From assembly GCF_014898055.3 (NCBI RefSeq), contig NW_023601104.1, forward strand, positions 83,869,106 to 83,933,105: a stretch of DNA of 64,000 nt, in the 5' to 3' direction. The notes below the pieces were generated by a model that made no database searches, was not told the origin of the DNA, and saw nothing but the letters and a program-made list of their open reading frames with translations. This document shows positions 57,021 through 64,000 of the stretch, piece by piece. How positions within the stretch are numbered: position 1 is the stretch's first letter; each line of letters starts with the position of its first letter. Source of the stretch: Talpa occidentalis (Eukaryota; Chordata; Mammalia; Eulipotyphla; Talpidae). Made by a program: the position numbers and the translations under genes.

Positions 57021-58465
57021 TTCTTTAACAAGCCTTTGACATTCTACCTGTACTTCCTGGGTAGTTCCTGTGTACTGTGTGAGATACTCTTTGCAAAAGA
57101 ACAAGAAAAAATGTGTGAGTTGGTGGAGTATTTATTGTTTTTCTTTTCTTATCACTACTCAAGAATCCAGTAAGTACTTTAGCTTATCTTTAAAGCCAGA
57201 CACTTCTAGGTACTACCACAAGGCTGCAAATGCAAACACTATCAGGTACTTGTCAAAGCATTTCAGTCTAAAATATGGTAAGAAAATTAGAAAGGGAAGC
57301 CATTCAAAACATTTTAAAATGAAGCCCTTCCTTTAAGGGGCTTCTTGAAAAGAGGAAAAGAGCCACTGTATAGAGTTTGTAATTAGATTAGTTGATTACA
57401 TAAGTGGCAACAGGATTTTTATACTCTTAAGAACTGGTTGGGTTGGATAGACTTTAAATGCCCCTAACATCCAACTCCACTAAAGGAAATTAGAAATCAA
57501 ATATGTTGGTCTAAATTCCAAGAACTGTCTGAGTTTGTGCAGAGAGCAGACATGACAGGCTTTTTTTTTTTTTTTTTTTAAGCCATGTGGTAATAACATT
57601 AGAGCGCACAATGCTGCAGGGTGGGAGGTTAGGGAAAAAAGAAAATATTTGCTGAATCATGAGAGGAAACCAAGCAGTCAGCTGTGGACAGGGAAGGGGC
57701 TCAGGGTCAAAAGGTTTCAGCAGGATTATTTGACCTTTGAAGACTCAATAAACTCCTTAGGATAAGAGTGATAAGCAAATATAAGCCATGCTGTTATAGT
57801 TTCTGCCTCCTAAACTTTTATACATCAAGTGGTTATTGTCAAGATTATGAAAATGAAATGGACAAAGTCTTCCTCAAGTTGCTGAAATCCTGGAGAAGGA
57901 GAATTGTTCATTGCCAGAGCTTTCAACACCATGGGAGGTTTGTTTGGCTGCATTAAAAACAAAAGCTGCTTTAATGTCTCTGTGGTTTCTGTATGATTAG
58001 GTCGTGCAAAGCCAAGACTGAAGTTATGAAGGTCATTGAAGAGGGTACTACAACAGAATACACAAAAGAGGGAGCCATGTGTGACCATAAGCAATTTAGA
58101 CTGAAATATCATGTAGATACTGGACCAAGTCAGTCATCTTGGTCCACACAAGCAAAACATAACAGTAGAAAAGACAGTTAGGATAGGTGAGAAAAAGGAG
58201 AAATGCAGAAAAGTATGACAGAAATACAAAGATAAGAGCTGACCCCTTGACCTCTGCAGGAAGTTCTGAATTTGAATCCTTGAGACCAGACTGGCTACTC
58301 TATATTTTGTTCCTATGGTAAATTACAGCCCTTTCTCCTTTAATTCCAAATAGTTTGGATAAACATCTCTCTCACTTTTTTGCTTCACAATACTTTCAAC
58401 TGGAATAGTCTAGATACAGTCTTACAGTCTTTAAATTGGGCTGTAAATTCCTGTAGATCAATTTA
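56269..58465. other. Unassigned stretch
   Basis: No gene recognised; frames of 62-95 aa lack known domains. It contains the (AT)n tract at 56981-57015 and a T run of about 19 at 57560-57578. 57760-58180 is balanced in composition but unassigned. Confidence 0.4.
56981..57015. repeat. (AT)n microsatellite
   Basis: About 17 AT units followed by GTATAT. Confidence 0.95.
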
Positions 58466-58469
58466 TTGT

Positions 58470-58738
58470 TTTTTTTAAGATTTATTTATTTATGCATAGA
58501 AGAACTGGGGTATAGGCCAGAGGTGTGCAGGGGGTGAGAGGATGCATCAGAGACAGAGTGGGGGACAGAACAGGCAGATTGACTGAAATCCGCTGTTGAG
58601 GGTAGTAGTGGGTGAGACAGGAGCGATCTGCTGTGCCATGTGAATCACCTCCCTGGCTAGGGATCGAATTTGTGCTGCAGTGGCTGTGGATAGCTTCATT
58701 GTGCTGAGACTTAACAACTTGTGCCACCAGGGAGACCC
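58470..58738 (-). repeat. tRNA-derived SINE copy
   Basis: Minus copy from TTTTTTTTAAGATTTATTTATTTATGC to TTGTGCCACCAGGGAGACCC. The flanks AGATCAATTTATTG and AGATTAACAATTTTTG resemble a diverged TSD. Confidence 0.92.
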
Positions 58739-58839
58739 AAGATTAACAATTTTTGAGCCTCAGATCTTTCAAGCACCTCTAGCAGAGCAACAAGCCTCAT
58801 GATGATGGTGAGATTCATGCAGCACCTTGACAGGACCAC

Positions 58840-59185
58840 AGGGTGCCCAGATAATTGGTTAAACTTCCAAATGTATCTGTGAAGGTGTTTCTGGGTGAGA
58901 TTAACATAGGAATCAATAAAATGATTAAAATAGATTGCCCTCCCTAATGTGAATGGGCTTCACCCAATCTGTTAAAGGCATGAATGGAATAAAAATGCTG
59001 TCTAAGAATGAATTCCCTCTCTGTGCTGTCTTCCAGCTGGCACATCAGTCCTCTCTTGCCTTCAGAGTGGGAGTTGAACAGGAACTAGCACCATCAGTTC
59101 TCCTGGGTCTCCAGCTCACTGAATACAGATCCTGAACTTCTCAGCTTCCATAATTGCCTGAGCCAGTTCCTTACATTAAATATCT
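58840..59185 (+). mobile_element. Ancient LTR-like interspersed repeat
   Basis: A familiar old mammalian repeat: CCAGATAATTGGTTAAAC, GTGAAGGTGTTTCTGGGTGAGATTAACATAGGAATC, TAGATTGCCCTCCCTAATGTGAATGGGC, CACCCAATCTGTTAAAGGC, CAGCTGGCACATCAGTC, CTCCTGGGTCTCCAGC, CTTCCATAATTGCCTGAGCCAGTTCC. I recall it as a dispersed LTR or DNA element but cannot name it safely. Confidence 0.6.
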
Positions 59186-59251
59186 CTTCATATGCAATAT
59201 ATTATGTATTTATAATGTTTAAAATGTTAAATTTACATAATAATGTCCTCA

Positions 59252-59273
59252 CACACACACACACACACACACA
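59252..59273 (+). repeat. (CA)n microsatellite
   Basis: Eleven CA units, next to the old repeat at 58840. Confidence 0.95.
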
Positions 59274-61124
59274 TTAATCAAGGAGAATGCTGACAAATAC
59301 AAATAACTTGAAATTCTTTGCAATTGGATGACCTGACAGTTTATTCTGTGCTGTTATTAAAACATTGATTGAAATATTTCCCTCTATTGGTTGTCCGCAC
59401 ATCAGACCTTTTACCCTTGTGATTTGTGTTAGCAAAATTTCCTGTGACTGTGAATAATAGATAGCAGCTGCACTCACTTAAGCAAAATGAGTATTTTTGA
59501 AGTTTACTGGTGTAGTTTATAGAGAGGCAGGGAGAGCTGCAACCAGCCCTTGGGAAAGGTAGGAGTTTCTCCATGGACCAGAGCAGCAGAGCTTCCGAGC
59601 TTTCTTTCTAGAGATCTACTGCTGAGATAACAGTCCTAGTGCTTAGCAGTCCTCTGTCCTTCCAATCAAATTCCAACTTCTATAGTCAGCTTTCAGTGGT
59701 TAATGTTTGCCTTTGCTGATTACAGCTGTAACTGAGGCATCCAAGGTGTGTGCATGTTGGGTGGGTGGGGGGAGCAGTTATGTGGAGGAGAAGGAAAGGT
59801 AAGAGGGAAGAAAGCAGAATGGACCATGGTGACTTGGTGGTGGGTGGATGACCTTGACAATATCTGATGGGGATTCCTAATATTACCCCAATTAAAAATT
59901 TATTAAAAAATTCAACTTCTCTGGGGAAAGATTTTGAAGATCCCAGATGTTAGGCATCTCCCTCTGCATGTGAGTTACCTGTGGGTAGACTGTAAGTGGA
60001 ATCTCATTAGTACAACTGGCCTAACAAACTCACCATGTGTGGTCTACTTTGTCAATGACTTCTCTCCATTTTGGGAAAGTAATCAGGAGGAAGAGTCAGA
60101 TGTTCTAGGCTAGAATCCTGACTCTGTCCTTGGACTGTATGTGATAGTGAGGAAAATATAACTACCAGCTTAAGCATTTGTCAGTACATAGGAAAAGTGA
60201 CAATGGTTGAACTTCCCTAGGCTATACTCAAAAATCAATTTCTCCAAAATCAAGTTATCAGCCTCCTCTCTCTGATTTTGGTCTTTGTATACTATCATGA
60301 CAAATAATAATTATAACCTCTGGTGCCCAATTGCCTGAGATGAATCCTGCCTCCTCCTTTAACCTGTCTTAATATTTGGGTGACCAACTGTTCTGGTCTG
60401 CTCAGGACTCATGGGTTTCGTGAGGAAGGGAAGGACGTTGAATGCAAAATCCAAATCTGGATAAACACTACAAATAAATAGCACCTACCCAACTGAGCTG
60501 TGGAGAGGATTAAATGAAAGCATGCATGTCTGGCCTTTCAATCTATACTTGGCCTTAAGTGCCCGTATTACCCTTGAGTTGGAACCTACTGCTAAAATTA
60601 ATTTATTACTAATCATTTTAGGTGAAGGGGTATCTTTAGAGACTGTAGATTTAGGAAAACCTTGTTTTGGAGAAGTTAATTGATATTTGAAATATATATT
60701 GTTCTCAAAAATTCAAGTTATAGGTGAAAAAATGCCAAAAAAAGAAAAGCAAAGAAATGATTAAACATTAGGAAGGAAATATAAACAAAGCCCTTAAGAA
60801 AGGAACTACAAATCAGAGCGAAGATGACAAAAGGGAGGATGATGGACTTGGCAGCACTGGGGCTGTTGCTCCAGGCATGGCTCCCGGCAGCCTCAGCTAT
60901 GTAGAGTGTGGGCCTAATGCAGATAGTGACTCTGAGAGGCATGCCAAGGAATAGACTCTGGGTGATGTTCCAGGACAAAGCAGGAGGGAGAAGAGAGCCT
61001 GTGAACTAGTAAATGAGACAGGAGTGTTATTAGTGGCCTGGCTAGAGTCACAGGCAAGAATAAATAAGGCAAGATGCTGTGATGCCGTTATGAAGAAAAA
61101 GCGATTTGCTCTTAAACACTTAAA
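59274..61124. other. Unassigned stretch
   Basis: No gene recognised. G-rich runs at 59757-59773 (TGGGTGGGTGGGGGGAG). 60440-60540 (AACTGAGCTGTGGAGAGGATTAAATGAAAGCATG) may be a MIR piece. Frames of 67-86 aa only. Confidence 0.4.
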
Positions 61125-61800
61125 TGAATGACCAACTATTCATAGTTATTGTTAACATTTGGTGTATATACATCAAGTCTTTGCATATGTATGGAAATGT
61201 ATATACACACAAATATATGTGTCTTTCTACTCTACAATTTCTTTTTAAAGATTTTTTTTTTTATTTATGCATACAAGAGCTGGGTGGGGTATAGGCCAAA
61301 GGCATAGGGGAATGAGAAGATTCACCAGAGAGGGAGCAGAGAGCAGAACAGGCAGACTGACTGAAATACACTGCTAAGGGGAGCAGTGGGCGAGACAGGA
61401 GAGGTCTGCTGTGCCATGTGATTCACCTCCCTGGCTGGGTATTGAATTCGTGCCACAGTGGCTGCTAATAGCTTCATAGTGCTGAGACTTACCCCCTTGC
61501 ACCGCTAGGGAGGCACTCTACAATTTCTTTTGAACCATCCGCTCACATATAATCAACTATCCATAAAGGAGTAAATCATCAAATCTTCACACATCTCATC
61601 CTTACAGATGTATTTGTGGTACATATTAAAAATACAATATCTATGTTTTACAAACTCTTTTATAACTGACTCTATCACTTAAAGTGTCATCTAACAGTAT
61701 CTTTTAAATTATATCTAAACCATGTGAAAATTATGGGAAATGAGTTGTGTGTCTTTTCATTTTATAATTAGCACAGTGATATGTCATAGACAGAGGTGGC
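61125..61800. repeat. Ancient LINE-like fragment, split by a SINE
   Basis: TATTGTTAACATTTGGTGTATATAC, GTCTTTGCATATGTATGG and, after the SINE, TTTATAACTGACTCTATCACTTAAAGTGTC follow the same old LINE 3' pattern as 9160 and 41640. Confidence 0.5.
61246..61514 (-). repeat. tRNA-derived SINE copy inserted in an old LINE
   Basis: Minus copy, TTTATTTATGCATACAAGAGC to TTGCACCGCTAGGGAGGC. Perfect 17-bp TSD ACTCTACAATTTCTTTT at 61229-61245 and 61515-61531. Confidence 0.96.
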
Positions 61801-61820
61801 TATAGTCAAGACTATTATTT

Positions 61821-62130
61821 TTTTTTTTTTTTAATAGAGGCATGTTTATTTATTTATTTGTTTGTTTGTTTGTTTTTTGTTTATACATGCACTGGGTACA
61901 GTCAGAAGCGCGGGAGGGTGAGAGAATTCACCAGAGCCAGAGCGGGGAGCAGAGCAGGCAGAAGGACCGAAGTACACTGCTGAGGGAGCAGCGGCCGCAG
62001 GAGAGGTCTGCGCACCATGTGGGACCCTCCTCCTGTGGCCGGGGAGCAGCCGGGGATTGAACCGGCGTCGCAGAGGCTGCGGGCAGCTTCGCAACCCAGC
62101 GCTCAACCGCTGCGCCACCAGGGAGGCCCC
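61821..62130 (-). repeat. tRNA-derived SINE, GC-rich type, longest TSD
   Basis: Minus copy with the longest perfect TSD found, TAGTCAAGACTATTATTT (18 bp), at 61803-61820 and 62131-62148. B box complement GGGATTGAACCGG, A box complement CCGCTGCGCCACC. The tail holds (TTTA)n and (TTTG)n at about 61848-61875. There is a small deletion in the body (GAGGGAGCAGCGGCCGCAGG). Frames of 69-90 aa across it are translations of the SINE. Confidence 0.97.
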
Positions 62131-62159
62131 TAGTCAAGACTATTATTTACAGGCAATTT

Positions 62160-62400
62160 GTCATAGTGGAAAGAATAGAGTTACTGAGGAGAGAAGTGAT
62201 TGTTAAAAGTCTGAACCTTCTTTGTCTTTCACACTTAGTGTCGGAGAGTCTCTGGAACAATTCCTTGAGGCCTCAATTATACCATTTGCAAATTGTATAA
62301 TAATATGGTACACCCCATAACTTGGTGAGGATTAATTTCGTTTATACAGGCATAGGGGTTAACACACAAGAAAGACCTGTTTGTGCTCAATAAATTTTGA
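62160..62400 (+). repeat. MIR SINE fragment
   Basis: Plus order: ATAGAGTTACTGAGG, AACAATTCCTTGAGGCCTCAATTATACC, TTGGTGAGGATTAATTTCG, and GTTTGTGCTCAATAAATTTTG. These match the MIR blocks for CTCTGTGCCTCAGTTTCC, GTGAGGATTAAATGAG and GCGCTCAATAAATG. Confidence 0.7.
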
Positions 62401-64000
62401 AAGTATTCCTGGTGGAAAAAGAAGGGCTTGCACTGAGATAGGGAGTCAAAATCTGATTAATTTATGATTAGAAGTGGGTTTTTTGTTGTTGCTCCTCAAT
62501 CTGGTGAAGTTAAATATGTTAACAATGACAAGTAGGTCGAAAGACTTAGCCAAGACCTGGTTGCACTAGTGACCTCCATAGTCATGGTCTTTTCTGAGAA
62601 AGAGTAACTTTAACTTAAAATAAAAGCTAAAGGTAGCATAAAATGAGTAAAAACTAGAGAAAAACATCAACTCCTTCACTTTTGGCTTGTTGTGCCTAAG
62701 ATAAAATTTGATTGTTTTTCCTTTGGTATGAAAAAAATAAGCTCCAACATTGAAAATGAGAAATCAATCAATGTTTTACATGTTTTGCAAATCTTACAAA
62801 AGATTAGAGTATATCTTTGGAAAAGCATGTTTTGAATTTTGTGTGTTTGGTGTTCAGTTCAACTTCAAAGTAAATTTGTCATTCAGCTTGTCATCTCAGC
62901 AAGAAGCAGCTCGTTTATTTTCCATAGTTTAATTAAGATTTTTTTAAGTATAATATTATTGTTGCCTGAAGATAAAAATGACAGACTAAACAGATGAAAA
63001 TGTAACACTCTTTAAAAGGAATGACTTCCGTTTTCAGGAGGCTGAGTAAGATTTCTTCTGCAGTTTTGGCTAGAGAAACTCTAAGAAGATGTCATCGCCT
63101 TTTATGGACACAAAGAACCCTTGCAAGATACGTAGCTGCTCAGTAATGCAACTTCATACCTCATAAATCATAATCTAAAACATCCACTACTTTTAATTGC
63201 CCCATTAAATAATTAAGTTTGACTTAAGGAGAAAGTCACACCTCATCTTGGAGAAACCCCAGCGCAGACAGGCTCAATGTTTGCTTAATGAATACCTATC
63301 TTTATGGAGTGACTACTTTCAACACTTATGACTGTGCTAGTGGGTATTTTTATTCACTTGAAGTCGTTCACACAATGATTTAAATTAGTTTAATGAGGGG
63401 CTATCATTTCCTCTCATTAATTATAAATTCAGAAAAAAGCGCATTTTTTCATGAAATTATAAATTCAACCAAAGTTGGTTAAAGGTTCCATTTCTTTTTT
63501 TATCACTAGAAATATAGACTTTTGTAATATGATGAAAACTAAGCAATCTTTGAGGTTTACAGATGTAAAATTTCTAAACTGTAGGAATCTTTGTTTTTGC
63601 AAATTATACAGAGTCTCAATATGCAAAGAAGGTGTTGATGTTTGACCAATGGCTGTGTCCCAGCTGCAGAACTTTCAAGAAATCTATCGACATGGCCTTT
63701 TGCATTGTGAGCTAAAAACACAGAGACTTTTGCCAGTTCCAGAATTTTTTTTCACACTAATCTTAAATATTTCCTCTTATTGCGTTCATCTGCCTTCTGG
63801 TGTTAGACCGCTTGCCACAGAGCTAACCAAAGCCAGTAGAGGAGACACTCCTTGCAACTGCTCTTCATGGTTAACTCAATGGGAAGTCCTGGATTTACCT
63901 TGGATCTACTTCTGTGGGAATCTGTACCAACACTGATGTCATTGTTTGAAGTAACCACTTCAAAGGATAGAGGGAGAACTTAACACCTTTCTTCCCATCC
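62401..64000. other. Unassigned stretch to window end
   Basis: No gene recognised. A 95-aa plus frame at 63649-63936 has no domain I know. 63010-63180 and 63640-63920 are less AT-rich and might be conserved or old-repeat sequence. Confidence 0.4.

Noticed and set aside
1..64000. A previously undescribed gene system such as a defence island or biosynthetic cluster
   Set aside because: Nothing in the window supports clustered genes. What is novel-looking concerns the retrotransposons only.

Overview
The window looks like an intergenic or deep-intronic stretch of a placental mammal nuclear genome. It is AT-rich, has no bacterial-style gene packing, and is filled with layers of retrotransposons. 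I find no protein-coding gene, rRNA, functional tRNA or CRISPR array. Apart from pieces of LINE-1 ORF2, the open frames are short and show no domain I recognise, and many are translations of SINEs or other repeats.

The dominant feature is one tRNA-derived SINE family of about 265-310 bp, with 26 copies recognised (14 plus, 12 minus). It has a tRNA-like head (A box like TGGCGCAGCGG, B box GGTTCGATCCC), a body containing CCCCTCAGCAGTGTATTTC and CCCACTCTGTCTCTGGTGAA, and an ATAAATAAATAAATCTTTAAA tail. It is not primate Alu, rodent B1/B2, carnivore CAN, ruminant, whale, pig, horse or rabbit SINE as I know them, so the lineage stays open among other placental mammals. Most copies keep target-site duplications (TSDs) of 10-18 bp, the mark of LINE-1-driven retrotransposition. 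At least three sequence types are present: a common GGGGTTAAG type, a GC-rich GCGCAGCAGTTGAG type, and a type with GGCCTNGGGGTTAAG.

Layout: 1-2.6 kb is featureless AT-rich DNA with a possible MIR; 2.6-6.3 kb holds three SINEs, a probable solo LTR with a 4-bp TSD (4270-5324) and a MER5A split by a SINE; 7-12.7 kb holds old MER5A, MIR and L2-like pieces and two SINEs; 14.9-17.1 kb holds two old LINE-1 pieces; 17.4-21.4 kb is a SINE cluster with two tandem pairs and a tRNA-head-only mini-SINE; 20.8-26.4 kb has ancient and mid-age LINE-1 pieces, one inverted as in twin priming; 26.5-33 kb is mostly unannotated AT-rich DNA with a MIR and a CT microsatellite; 33-50.4 kb has ten SINEs, three MaLR-type LTRs and MIRs; 52.4-56.3 kb has a second inverted LINE-1, an L2 fragment and a fairly young 5'-truncated LINE-1; 58-64 kb has three SINEs, old repeats and unannotated DNA.

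The elements relate by dependence: LINE-1 supplies the reverse transcriptase that inserts the SINEs. The best evidence is at 48278-48733, where a SINE joined to a short LINE-1 3' end sits inside one perfect TSD, as expected from template switching during insertion. All repeat family names come from memory of consensus sequences, not from a search, and old-element boundaries are good to roughly 10-50 bp.
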